Shown piece after piece: positions 37,602-45,545 of a stretch of 64,000 nt of DNA; position 1 is the stretch's first letter, and every line of letters starts with the position of its first letter. Under the pieces are notes generated by a model. The model saw only the letters and a list, made by a program, of their open reading frames with translations. It was not told the DNA's origin and searched no databases. A program made the position numbers and the translations under genes. The DNA comes from Clostridium tepidiprofundi DSM 19306 (GTDB taxonomy: Bacteria; Bacillota; Clostridia; Clostridiales; Clostridiaceae). The stretch lies in assembly GCF_001594005.1 (NCBI RefSeq), contig NZ_LTBA01000001.1, positions 124,001 through 188,000 of the forward strand, read 5' to 3'.

Positions 37602-37630
37602 ATTTTACCTTAATTTTGTGCAAAAATCAA
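37602..37630 (-). promoter_or_regulatory. RHH gene promoter
   Basis: TTGATT (complement of 37625-37630), 17-bp spacer, TAAAAT (complement of 37602-37607). The -35 overlaps the tail of the recombinase terminator. Confidence 0.65.
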
Positions 37631-37665
37631 CCACTAGATATAACTTTTATTATATCTAGTGGTTG
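37628..37665 (-). terminator. Terminator of the second tyrosine recombinase
   Basis: Perfect 16-bp stem (37628-37643 with 37650-37665), 6-nt loop, then ATTTTTG on the minus strand. It lies 122 bp after the recombinase stop. Confidence 0.85.
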
Positions 37666-37787
37666 AAAATGAAATTATTATTATAATTTATACGGGTATG
37701 AGTATTAAGTTTTCTGCTTATAAAAATAAAAATTATGGTTTATATTGATTATTAATTCAGTACAAAAAGAGGGAGCAAAATAGAGTA

Positions 37788-38768
37788 TTAAACAATATCT
37801 ATAAAATCACTAGCATTATTCTTTAATTTATCAATTGAATGAATATACCTATTTGTAGTTGCTAAATTTTTATGTGCTGCAAAATCCCTTACCTTTTCAA
37901 TAGAAGCTCCAGCAGTTATAGCAAGAGTAATAGCTGTATGTCGAGTTGAGTGAACCTTTAACTTTTTATTTATTCCCGCTTTTTTGCAAACCTTTCTTAT
38001 CATTAAGTTGAGCGTATTAGGATTTAGCTTTTTACCGTTAAGCCCATTAGATGAATGTCCAATAAAGAGATATTCATCTGAATTATCATTTTTGTTTCGT
38101 CCTGTCTTTTTTATATATTCATTTATAAGCTGTTCTACCGATGGTTGTAATTTAACCATATCCTTTATATTACCTTTCCTTATTACTTTAATAGCACTTA
38201 TACCATTATATACTATAATATCTCCCAACTTTATATTGATCAATTCTGATTTTCTCAATGCAGTTGTAAGTGCTAATGAGAGTATTGCCTTATTTCGCAA
38301 TCCAAGAACTGTGGAAGTATCTATACTATCTAGAAGTTTAACACTCTCTTCTTTTGTAAGAAATTCAGTTTCTTTATTAATGACTTTAGGTTTTTCTTCT
38401 TTTAAATTTGCAAAAGGATTGTATTTTATTATTTGAATACCAGTCGAATTATCACCAAATTTCAGTAACCATCTATACAATGAACTGAGTGCAGATATTT
38501 TCCTATTAATCGTAGCAGAAGATTTACCTTCATGAGATAACTTTAAAATGAAGTTTTCCGCATCAAATATTGTAACATTGATTATATCGTTTATAGTAAT
38601 ATGCTCAATATCATCTACATTGAAAAAATCTATAATATCTTTTTCATAACTTTTTGCAGTATATTTACTTTTATTTGCTTTTAAATCTAAAAAATATCTA
38701 ATAAAATGCTTTCTTTCAGGGATTCTTATTTCGTTTATTATTTTACTAATAAGTTTATTATTTTCCAT
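37788..38768 (-). CDS. Tyrosine recombinase/integrase
   Basis: This 326-residue integrase has an N-terminal core-binding domain (about 20-115, ATINRKISALSSLYRWL) and a complete catalytic set: Arg in TTALRKSELI, Lys in IRKGNIKD, HSTRH, AAHKNLATT and Tyr in RYIHS. The AAHKNLATTNRYIHS ending departs from the GH..TTQ.YTH of Xer proteins and is closer to element-borne integrases. AGGTGAT precedes the ATG. Its promoter region has a palindrome. It lies next to the RHH gene; no att sites were recognised. Confidence 0.85.
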   Translation of the reverse strand: MENNKLISKIINEIRIPERKHFIRYFLDLKANKSKYTAKSYEKDIIDFFNVDDIEHITINDIINVTIFDAENFILKLSHEGKSSATINRKISALSSLYRWLLKFGDNSTGIQIIKYNPFANLKEEKPKVINKETEFLTKEESVKLLDSIDTSTVLGLRNKAILSLALTTALRKSELINIKLGDIIVYNGISAIKVIRKGNIKDMVKLQPSVEQLINEYIKKTGRNKNDNSDEYLFIGHSSNGLNGKKLNPNTLNLMIRKVCKKAGINKKLKVHSTRHTAITLAITAGASIEKVRDFAAHKNLATTNRYIHSIDKLKNNASDFIDIV

Positions 38769-38855
38769 AATTCACTTATCACCTCATTACTATTCTCTCT
38801 TTGCAAATTATATAGTCTTCTATCATTTGTTTTAAATTTATAATTCTATAACAAC

Positions 38856-38884
38856 ATTATAGCATATGAAAACGAACTCGTTTT
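38856..38884 (-). promoter_or_regulatory. Recombinase promoter with palindromic operator
   Basis: Extended -10 TGCTATAAT (complement of 38856-38864) without a clear -35. AAAACGA-AC-TCGTTTT (38869-38884), a 7-bp-arm dyad, occupies the -35 region, where a repressor would block RNA polymerase. It does not match the LexA consensus. Confidence 0.6.
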
Positions 38885-38952
38885 ACTGAAGAATTAATTT
38901 TTAATTTACTACTTATAAAAAGAAATCTTACAGATTTGTGAACAAAATAAGT

Positions 38953-38978
38953 AAAGCTGTCTAAAAGAAGACAGCTTT
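38953..38978 (-). terminator. Terminator of the aspartate aminotransferase gene
   Basis: 10-bp stem AAAGCTGTCT/AGACAGCTTT (38953-38962 with 38969-38978), 6-nt loop, followed by ACTTATTTTG on the minus strand. Confidence 0.8.
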
Positions 38979-39003
38979 TATTAATAACACAAATTTAATT
39001 ATT

Positions 39004-40194
39004 TTATATGTTCTTTATAAAATTTTCAATCCTATTCAATCCTTCAATAATATTCTCCATTGATGTTGCATAAGATAATCTAACAAATTCATCGACACCA
39101 AAAGCTGCACCAGGAATTACAGCAACTTTTTCCTTATCCAATAGAATTCTAGCGAAATCTAATGAATCATTAACAATTTCTCCATCAATCGATTTACCAA
39201 GTACTTTTGAAATATTTAGCATCACATAAAATGCTCCATTTGGGTTTATACATGATAAATTATTTATATTATTTATTCTATTTACCATATAGTCTCTTCT
39301 GTGTTTAAATTCCTCAATCATATAATTTAAATTATTTTGATCTCCATTTAATGCTTCTAAAGAAGCATATTGTGCAATTGAATTTGGATTAGAAGTAGTA
39401 TGACTTTGGATGTTTGACATCAACTTAATTATTGTCTCACTTGCTGCTGCATATCCAATCCTCCAACCTGTCATAGCATATGCCTTGGAAACTCCATTAA
39501 TCACTATTGTTCTATCATAAGCATCTTTTGAAATACTTGCAATGCTAATATGGCTATCTTCACCATACAATAACTTTTCATATATTTCATCTGATATTAT
39601 TATTAAATCGTATTTTTGGGCTAATTCAGCAATATCTTTCAATTCTTTTTCACTGTACACTGTACCGGTAGGATTATTTGGACTATTTATAAGAATAGCT
39701 TTTGTTTTATCTGTAATAGCTTCTTCTAATTCTTTAATATCATATTTAAAATGATTTTTTTCTGTGGTTTTTACAAATACAGGTACTCCATCTGCAAGTT
39801 TAATTAATTCTGGATAACTTACCCAATATGGTATAGCTACTATAACCTCATCACCAGGATTCAATATTGCTTGAAAAGCATTAGCTAAACATTGCTTTGC
39901 ACCTGTTGAAACTATTATTTGAGATGGTGTATATTCTATATTATTATCTCTCTTGAACTTTGCACATATAGCTTCTTTTAATTCAGAAATTCCAGATGCC
40001 GCAGTATATCTAGTTTTACCAGATTTAATTGCTTCTATAGCAGCATTTTGAATATTATCAGGTGTATTAAAATCTGGCTCACCCGCTCCAAAACCTATAA
40101 CATCAATGCCTTCAGCCTTCATTTTTTTTGCCTTTGCAGTTATAGCTAAAGTTAATGATGCTGCAATTTGATTTGCTTTATTCGATAATATCAT
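39004..40194 (-). CDS. Aspartate aminotransferase family protein
   Basis: This 396-residue class I aminotransferase looks like the aspartate aminotransferases of Firmicutes (AspB type). Motifs: GAGEPDFNTPDNI, TRYTAASGI, INSPNNPTGTVYS, IISDEIYEKLLYG and the PLP lysine in NGVSKAYAMTGWRIGY. The frame extends to 40242, but GGGGGAAT sets the ATG at 40194. It probably links aspartate/oxaloacetate with glutamate/2-oxoglutarate, which fits the citrate lyase product and GdhA. Confidence 0.9.
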   Translation of the reverse strand: MILSNKANQIAASLTLAITAKAKKMKAEGIDVIGFGAGEPDFNTPDNIQNAAIEAIKSGKTRYTAASGISELKEAICAKFKRDNNIEYTPSQIIVSTGAKQCLANAFQAILNPGDEVIVAIPYWVSYPELIKLADGVPVFVKTTEKNHFKYDIKELEEAITDKTKAILINSPNNPTGTVYSEKELKDIAELAQKYDLIIISDEIYEKLLYGEDSHISIASISKDAYDRTIVINGVSKAYAMTGWRIGYAAASETIIKLMSNIQSHTTSNPNSIAQYASLEALNGDQNNLNYMIEEFKHRRDYMVNRINNINNLSCINPNGAFYVMLNISKVLGKSIDGEIVNDSLDFARILLDKEKVAVIPGAAFGVDEFVRLSYATSMENIIEGLNRIENFIKNI

Positions 40195-40517
40195 ATAATA
40201 TTCCCCCATATACATAAAATTAATTTTGTAATGAAGATACATAATTTATTATATTGAAACTATTTCTTCATCAACATATTATTATGCATAATATCCTTCA
40301 TATAAATAATATATCACTATTTATCACTGTTGTAAATAATAAAAGTATAAAAAGCAATATAAACCTAATTCAAAATAATATTTACCATACACAATAATGT
40401 TGATACCTATAATTTAGTATTGTATTTTGTTCAATATAAATAAATATGTATTTTGGGATATAAATGATTAAATTAATACGCAAATCAACTTAAATTTTAC
40501 TAATGTAAAAAACAAAT
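40195..40517 (-). other. Gene-less AT-rich region upstream of the aminotransferase
   Basis: It holds a possible promoter (TTGATG, 15-bp spacer, TATAAT; complement of 40248-40274) and, at the far end, the GNAT terminator. Nothing else with clear structure was seen. Confidence 0.6.
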
Positions 40518-40531
40518 TTAATGTAAATTTG
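40507..40531 (-). terminator. GNAT gene terminator
   Basis: CAAATTT/AAATTTG stem (40513-40519 with 40525-40531), 5-nt loop, six T on the minus strand. It overlaps the last codons of the GNAT gene. Confidence 0.8.
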
Positions 40532-41027
40532 AATATCTACCCATTATATATTCATCAACATATTTTCCATTTCGTATTGCAGCAAATTTTTTTGTTCCTT
40601 CAATAACAAAACCTAGAGATTTGTAAAGATTAATAGCTACTTCATTGTCGGTAAAGACACCTAGTTCTAATCGTACAAGCATTAACCAGTTATCAGCCAA
40701 ATCGATGATTTGGTTTAGTAATGTTCTACCTATACCCATTCCTTGATAATTTTTGTGAACAAAAATTACTACATATCCTGAATGCCTTACTCTAGGACTT
40801 TGATTCACAGTCAATCCTACCATACCAACAACTTTCTTAATGTTGTTTTCTTGAATCTCAGCAACTAATATATGATTGTTTGGTGAAAGATTTCTAATAA
40901 ATTCTTCTGTTTTGCTTATTCTATCAGATTTAATCCCCATTATGTTTTCACGTACGCCATCCATACGTCTAATTTCGTTTATAAATTTAGCATCTTCAAT
41001 TTGTATAGGTCTTATTATATAGTTCAT
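40518..41027 (-). CDS. GNAT-family N-acetyltransferase
   Basis: The 169-residue acetyltransferase is a complete GNAT domain: IRPIQIEDAKFINEI at the start, VIFVHKNYQGMGIGRTLL for acetyl-CoA binding, LELGVFTDNEVAINLYKSLGF and GTKKFAAIRNGKYVDEYIMGR at the end. It resembles YhhY/RimJ-like enzymes; the substrate is unknown. There is no good Shine-Dalgarno before the ATG (only ACGGAATG), and the region upstream is a long structured gene-less block that may be its leader. Confidence 0.88.
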   Translation of the reverse strand: MNYIIRPIQIEDAKFINEIRRMDGVRENIMGIKSDRISKTEEFIRNLSPNNHILVAEIQENNIKKVVGMVGLTVNQSPRVRHSGYVVIFVHKNYQGMGIGRTLLNQIIDLADNWLMLVRLELGVFTDNEVAINLYKSLGFVIEGTKKFAAIRNGKYVDEYIMGRYSNLH

Positions 41028-41223
41028 TTACATTCCGTTGCCAAAACCTTATAAAACTCTATAAAGCTTGTTTAATTCCCTGTTCAACCTATCCCATTTT
41101 GCCGAAGCTACTTTGGTTTGATATAATAGTCCGAGGGCTTAAATTCGGATACAACGAATCCTACATATACAAGTTTACTTTTAAGTGTAACTACTTGTAT
41201 TCACTAACATTTGCTTGGTTTTT

Positions 41224-41310
41224 GCTAGCTACCACCCTCATGGTTCTACCCAATGGTTATATCACTTTCGCAATATACGGGATTCACAATAGCTAACTCT
41301 AATTATATCA
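41224..41310 (-). ncRNA. Candidate structured RNA 5' domain
   Basis: An extended -10 promoter (41302-41310) is followed within about 10 nt by an 8-bp helix enclosing a hairpin with a GAAA tetraloop. This looks like a structured RNA or leader; no known Rfam class could be assigned by eye. Confidence 0.4.
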
Positions 41311-41417
41311 CAAATTTAGTACTTGTATCCTTAACAATTTTTTAGATAGTTTTATAGCTTTTTATAATAATTCTGCAACAGTCTACCTCCCCCCTATATT
41401 CCTAAAAATTAGTTAAC

Positions 41418-41521
41418 TCGTTTTGCTAAAGCAAAACATCGAGACTTCAGGCGGAGACTCTATTCCACCTGAAGCAAAAAGCTTCAATCTCCCACTTATA
41501 GGAGTGGGAGTCTTATAGAAT
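41418..41521 (+). repeat. Dispersed repeat copy 2 (possible IS200/IS605 right-end relic)
   Basis: Second copy of the element at 20355-20457, same strand. Four successive hairpins: TTTTGC-TAAA-GCAAAA, CTTCAGG...CCTGAAG, GAAGC-AAAAA-GCTTC and CTCCCACT-TATAGG-AGTGGGAG. The GCTTCAA followed by a hairpin recalls right ends of TnpB-type elements, but no transposase gene is nearby. Confidence 0.7.
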
Positions 41522-41540
41522 CGATCAAGAGATATCAAGA

Positions 41541-41561
41541 AGATAATTTTATTAATTATCT
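41541..41561 (-). terminator. Weak spoVS terminator
   Basis: AGATAATT/AATTATCT stem overlapping the spoVS stop, with a poor T-run (TCTTG) on the minus strand. Confidence 0.35.
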
Positions 41562-41816
41562 GGCTTGGATAATAAATTTAATTGCTGTTCTTTCTTCATC
41601 ATCTATTTTGACATCAGTAAAAGCTGGAATACAAACTAAATCTACACCTGTTGGTGCAACAAATCCTCTAGCTATTGCTATTGCTTTGACAGCCTGATTG
41701 ATTGCTCCCGCTCCAATAGCTTGAATTTCTGCTGTACCATTTTCCTTCAATACTCCCGCTAAAGCTCCTGCAACAGAATTTGGATTTGATTTTGCTGAAA
41801 CTTTCAATATTTCCAT
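41556..41816 (-). CDS. spoVS: Stage V sporulation protein S
   Basis: This 86-residue AlbA-like protein has exactly the SpoVS length. It begins MEILKVSAKSNPNSVAGALA and contains IQAIGAGAINQAVKAIAIARGF. In B. subtilis it affects coat assembly and septation during sporulation; the biochemical role is unknown. GGAGGT fits the ATG at 41816, so an upstream ATG at 41840 is rejected. It follows rny, as is common in Firmicutes. Confidence 0.96.
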   Translation of the reverse strand: MEILKVSAKSNPNSVAGALAGVLKENGTAEIQAIGAGAINQAVKAIAIARGFVAPTGVDLVCIPAFTDVKIDDEERTAIKFIIQAR

Positions 41817-41881
41817 AGTTACCTCCTGCATTAAATACATTATTATTCTAATACTTGCTTCTAATAATATTCTACAAATTT

Positions 41882-41927
41882 AAAAAAAACCCTTTAATTT
41901 GTACTAAAATTTACAAATTAAAAGGTT
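41882..41927 (-). terminator. rny terminator
   Basis: A 16-bp A/T-rich stem with one mismatch (41888-41903 with 41912-41927) is followed by eight T on the minus strand. Confidence 0.9.
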
Positions 41928-41959
41928 ATATTCTCAATTAAATTAAACATCTATTAATA

Positions 41960-43507
41960 CTATTTAGCATATTCTACTGCACGTGTTTCCCTTATAACAT
42001 TAACTTTTATTTGCCCTGGATATTCAATCTCATTTTCTATTCTTTTTATTATACCTCTAGCCATTTCTACAGCACCCAAATCATCAATCTCAGTAGGTTT
42101 AACCATAATTCTTAATTCTCTACCTGCTTGAATAGCATAAGACTTATCAACACCTTCAAATGAATTTGCAATCTCTTCTAATTTCTCAAGCCTCCTAATG
42201 TAGGCTTCTAGTGTTTCTCGTCTTGCTCCAGGTCTAGCTGCTGAAATAGCATCTGCAGCCTGAACTAAAATAGCTTCTATAGTTTGAGGCTCCACATCAC
42301 CATGATGTGCGGCAATAGCATTCACAACGACTGAAGATTCTCTATATTTCTTTGCTATTTCTGAGCCAATTAATGCATGTGGCCCTTCAATTTCATGATC
42401 AACAGCCTTACCTATATCATGAAGTAATCCTATCCTTTTGGCAATCGATGGATCAAGTCCTAATTCAGACGCCATCATACCAGCAAGGAATGAAACTTCA
42501 ACAGAATGTTTTAACACATTTTGACCATAACTTGTTCTGTACTTCAATCTTCCTAATAATCTTATCATTTCACTATGAAGTCCATGAACACCCGTCTCAA
42601 ATGTTGCTTGTTCGCCCTCTTCCTTTATAATGCTTTCTACTTCTTTTTTCGCTTTTTCAACCATCTCTTCAATTCTAGCAGGATGAATTCTACCGTCAAC
42701 AATCAATTTTTCTAATGCAATTTTAGCTACTTCCCTTCGTATAGGATCAAAACCCGAAATAATGACCGCCTCAGGTGTATCATCAATAATTAGATCTATA
42801 CCTGTTAATGTCTCAAGCGTTCTAATATTTCTTCCTTCTCTTCCTATAATCCTACCTTTCATCTCATCATTAGGTAGGGAAACAACATTGACAGTAGACT
42901 CAGCTACATGGTCAGCTGCACATCTTTGTATTGCACAAGTAATAATCTCTCTAGCTTTTTTATCTGCCTCTTCCTTAGCCTTAGTTTCAACTTCTTTTAT
43001 CATCATAGCTGCATCATGTTTAATTTCTTTACTAATATCTTCAAGCAATAATTGTTTTGCTTCTTCAGTAGTAAGATTTGCAATTCTTTCAAGCTCTTCT
43101 TTTTGCTCAACATAAAGCTCATTTATTTGCTGTTCCATTTTGTCGATTTCTAGACTTCTTTTGTTAAGAATTTCTTCTCTCTTTTCTAATGTATCATTTT
43201 TTTTATCTAGAAATTCTTCTCTTTGCAAATTTCTTCTTTCAAGCCTCTGAAGCTCATTTCTTCTTTCTCTTGACTCTTTTTCAAGTTCTGCACGAAGCTT
43301 ATGTATTTCTTCTTTGGCTTCAATGATAGATTCCTTTTTCTTCGCATCAGCTTCCTTTTTAGCTTCTTCAATTATACGATTCGCTTCTTGCTCAGCTTTT
43401 GCAATATTAGCCTGAGATATATTTTTTCTTGTATATATAATAACAAAAATTGCAATTAAACCCACAATACTAGCAGCTAACACAATTAAAATCAAGTCTG
43501 TTCTCAT
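41960..43507 (-). CDS. rny: Ribonuclease Y
   Basis: The 515-residue membrane-anchored endoribonuclease initiates mRNA decay. An N-terminal transmembrane segment (about 5-25) is followed by a long coiled coil (about 30-190), a KH domain ([15 protein letters not shown]) and an HD domain with [12 protein letters not shown] and AAHHGD. It forms a degradosome-like network with PNPase, which is also in this window. AGGAGGTG precedes the ATG. Confidence 0.97.
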   Translation of the reverse strand: MRTDLILIVLAASIVGLIAIFVIIYTRKNISQANIAKAEQEANRIIEEAKKEADAKKKESIIEAKEEIHKLRAELEKESRERRNELQRLERRNLQREEFLDKKNDTLEKREEILNKRSLEIDKMEQQINELYVEQKEELERIANLTTEEAKQLLLEDISKEIKHDAAMMIKEVETKAKEEADKKAREIITCAIQRCAADHVAESTVNVVSLPNDEMKGRIIGREGRNIRTLETLTGIDLIIDDTPEAVIISGFDPIRREVAKIALEKLIVDGRIHPARIEEMVEKAKKEVESIIKEEGEQATFETGVHGLHSEMIRLLGRLKYRTSYGQNVLKHSVEVSFLAGMMASELGLDPSIAKRIGLLHDIGKAVDHEIEGPHALIGSEIAKKYRESSVVVNAIAAHHGDVEPQTIEAILVQAADAISAARPGARRETLEAYIRRLEKLEEIANSFEGVDKSYAIQAGRELRIMVKPTEIDDLGAVEMARGIIKRIENEIEYPGQIKVNVIRETRAVEYAK

Positions 43508-43627
43508 ACCATAACACCTCCTTTAGTCGGTAATGTATGACTTAACGGGTATACGTTAAAGTTTGAAAAGGTGTCATATTTTAAGACTTAGCAGTATTTT
43601 CAATATGCAAAAATAGCACTCACGTTA

Positions 43628-43656
43628 ATTGTATATTACTTTTCAAATTATGTCAA
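43628..43656 (-). promoter_or_regulatory. rny promoter
   Basis: TTGACA (complement of 43651-43656), 17-bp spacer, TACAAT (complement of 43628-43633). The leader of about 115 nt contains a TTAACG-N6-CGTTAA dyad (43542-43559). Confidence 0.8.
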
Positions 43657-43720
43657 GATAATAGAATTTTTGAAATTAGTTTAACTATTTCTATAGTAGC
43701 TATTATGCCCATTTTTTTTA

Positions 43721-43764
43721 TTTATAAAAAATCACAGGCATTACTTCCCGTGATTTTTTATAAA
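43721..43764 (-). terminator. recA terminator
   Basis: Perfect 15-bp stem (43721-43735 with 43750-43764); the strand has A-runs and T-runs on both sides of the G-C part, as in bidirectional terminators. Confidence 0.82.
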
Positions 43765-43773
43765 TAATGTAGA

Positions 43774-44820
43774 TTATTTTTTATCTTTTTCTTTCTTTTT
43801 ATCATCATTTACAATGTTATTGTTTTGTGCAAGTGGCAAATTGTACTTTGCCCTTATTTTATTCTCTATTTCAACTGCAATATTAGGATTATCTTTTAGA
43901 TACTGCTTTGAATTTTCTCTTCCTTGTCCAAGACGTATATCTCCATATGAAAACCAAGCTCCACTTTTTTGAACAATGTTTTCTTTAACACCTATATCTA
44001 AAATGTTTCCTTCCTTAGAAATACCTTCTCCGAACATGATATCAAATTCAGCTTGTTTAAATGGTGGCGCAACCTTATTTTTAACAATCTTTACACGTGT
44101 TCTATTTCCTAAAAATTGATCACCCTGTTTAATTGTATCAAATCTTCTAACATCCATTCTTACGGATGAATAAAATTTAAGTGCTCTACCACCTGGAGTA
44201 GTTTCTGGATTGCCAAACATTATGCCAACTTTCTCTCTAAGCTGATTTATAAATATTGTAACACATTTAGATTTACTTATTGAACCAGCAAGTTTTCGTA
44301 AAGCTTGTGACATAAGTCTAGCTTGCAATCCAACATGTGAATCTCCCATTTCTCCTTCAATTTCAGCTTTTGGTACCAAAGCTGCAACTGAATCGACTAC
44401 AATAACATCAACAGCTCCCGAACGTACAAGAGCTTCTGCTATTTCCAATGCCTGTTCGCCTGTATCAGGTTGGGAAACAACTAAATTATTAATATCAACA
44501 CCTAGTGCTTTGGCATAAACAGGATCGAGTGCATGTTCAGCATCAATGAAAGCTGCAACTCCCCCATTTTTTTGAGCTTCTGCTACGATATGCAGTGCAA
44601 CTGTTGTTTTACCAGATGATTCTGGCCCAAAAATTTCAATTATTCTTCCTCTAGGTACTCCACCTATCCCTAAACTAATATCTAAACCTAAACATCCCGT
44701 AGATATAGCATCAACATTTAATATGGTTTTTTCTCCAAGTTTCATGACAGAACCTTTGCCAAATTGTTTTTCGATTTGACCCATAGCTGCTTCTAAAGCT
44801 TTTAATTTATCATTATTCAT
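43774..44820 (-). CDS. recA: Recombinase RecA
   Basis: The 348-residue recombinase has Walker A GPESSGKT, the [20 protein letters not shown] region, L2 loop [17 protein letters not shown] and a lysine-rich acidic tail. It drives strand exchange and LexA cleavage. The N-terminus [20 protein letters not shown] fixes the start at 44820, although the nearest Shine-Dalgarno, GGAAGGTGA, is about 18 nt away with an ACCC-TTA-GGGT hairpin between. A consensus promoter and a perfect LexA box lie upstream. Confidence 0.97.
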   Translation of the reverse strand: MNNDKLKALEAAMGQIEKQFGKGSVMKLGEKTILNVDAISTGCLGLDISLGIGGVPRGRIIEIFGPESSGKTTVALHIVAEAQKNGGVAAFIDAEHALDPVYAKALGVDINNLVVSQPDTGEQALEIAEALVRSGAVDVIVVDSVAALVPKAEIEGEMGDSHVGLQARLMSQALRKLAGSISKSKCVTIFINQLREKVGIMFGNPETTPGGRALKFYSSVRMDVRRFDTIKQGDQFLGNRTRVKIVKNKVAPPFKQAEFDIMFGEGISKEGNILDIGVKENIVQKSGAWFSYGDIRLGQGRENSKQYLKDNPNIAVEIENKIRAKYNLPLAQNNNIVNDDKKKEKDKK

Positions 44821-44856
44821 AGTAAATACCCTAAGGGTTCACCTTCCTTTCATTAT

Positions 44857-44905
44857 CGAACGCCTGTTCTAATACAATTATACACAAATTACTTAAACAA
44901 GTCAA
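44857..44905 (-). promoter_or_regulatory. recA promoter and LexA box
   Basis: TTGACT (complement of 44900-44905), 17-bp spacer, TATAAT (complement of 44877-44882). The box CGAACGCCTGTTCT (44857-44870) contains a full GAAC-N4-GTTC and lies just downstream of the -10. Confidence 0.9.
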
Positions 44906-44999
44906 TATTAATACAAGCGGTGCATTAATTTCTTTTTAAATTGTTTATTTAAATTATTACCAAAATATACTTTTATAGTCGCTATTTAGAATTTATGCA

Positions 45000-45545
45000 T
45001 TAGTTATTGGTATGTATTATATTTTTATTTTTAACAAAATAATCAACACCTGAAACTATTGTAATTATAACAGCAATAACAAATAATATTTGAGTCAAAA
45101 TATCTATTATATTATTATTTATTATGAGATTTACTAATGCAGTTATTATAGCTGTCATTTGAATTACTGTTTTAATTTTGCCCCACCAACTAGCTGCAAT
45201 AACTTTCCCCTCAGATGCAGCAATTGTTCTTAGACCTGATACAGCAAATTCCCTAGCAATAATTATTATGACATAATAACTAGGTACTACTTTTAATTCA
45301 ACGAAACATATCAATGCTGAAATAACTAATAATTTATCTGCTAGCGGATCCATAAACTTACCAAAATTTGTTATTTGATTTCTACTTCTAGCTATATATC
45401 CATCGAGTTTATCTGTTATAGATGCTAAAATAAAGATAATTGTAGCTATTAATGTCCCATATGGTATTCCTTTTGCAATAATAAAAAATAAAAATATAGG
45501 AACTAATATTATTCTTAAAATAGTTAGTTTATTTGCTAGATTCAT
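45000..45545 (-). CDS. pgsA: CDP-diacylglycerol-glycerol-3-phosphate 3-phosphatidyltransferase
   Basis: The 181-residue membrane enzyme makes phosphatidylglycerophosphate. It has the CDP-alcohol phosphatidyltransferase signature DKLDGYIARSRNQ...GKFMDPLAD and four or more membrane helices. Its ATG overlaps the end of rimO by 17 bases, so the two are translationally coupled. In many Firmicutes cinA lies between pgsA and recA; here it is missing. Confidence 0.94.
   Translation of the reverse strand: MNLANKLTILRIILVPIFLFFIIAKGIPYGTLIATIIFILASITDKLDGYIARSRNQITNFGKFMDPLADKLLVISALICFVELKVVPSYYVIIIIAREFAVSGLRTIAASEGKVIAASWWGKIKTVIQMTAIITALVNLIINNNIIDILTQILFVIAVIITIVSGVDYFVKNKNIIHTNN

Larger units (their letters stand above)
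37437..37787 (-). other. Gene-less region with palindromes upstream of the RHH gene
   Basis: It contains a hairpin just before the Shine-Dalgarno (CCAATTTA 37445-37452 with 37464-37471), two operator-like palindromes, a promoter and the recombinase terminator. The stretch 37671-37787 shows nothing. Confidence 0.8.
41028..41555. other. Gene-less structured block between spoVS and the GNAT gene
   Basis: 528 bp. From 41302-41310 a minus-strand extended -10 (TGATATAAT) points left into about 260 nt with many helices: GTTAGCTA/TAGCTAGC (41290-41297 with 41224-41231), a TATATTGC-GAAA-GTGATATA hairpin (41258-41277) and ATACAAGT/ACTTGTAT (41167-41174 with 41193-41200). Repeat copy 2 lies at the right end. 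A plus-strand frame at 41099-41296 has no ribosome-binding site and is probably not coding. Confidence 0.6.

Noticed and set aside
38869-38884. LexA box at the second recombinase promoter
   Set aside because: The dyad AAAACGA-AC-TCGTTTT has no GAAC-N4-GTTC core.
41099-41296. 65-codon plus-strand frame in the gene-less block
   Set aside because: No ribosome-binding site, TTG start, no recognisable domain, and it lies over strong inverted repeats.
41028-41300. Group II intron domain V, c-di-GMP, SAM or cobalamin riboswitch in the structured block
   Set aside because: The catalytic triad and conserved aptamer sequences of these classes are absent; only the GAAA tetraloop hairpin is shared.
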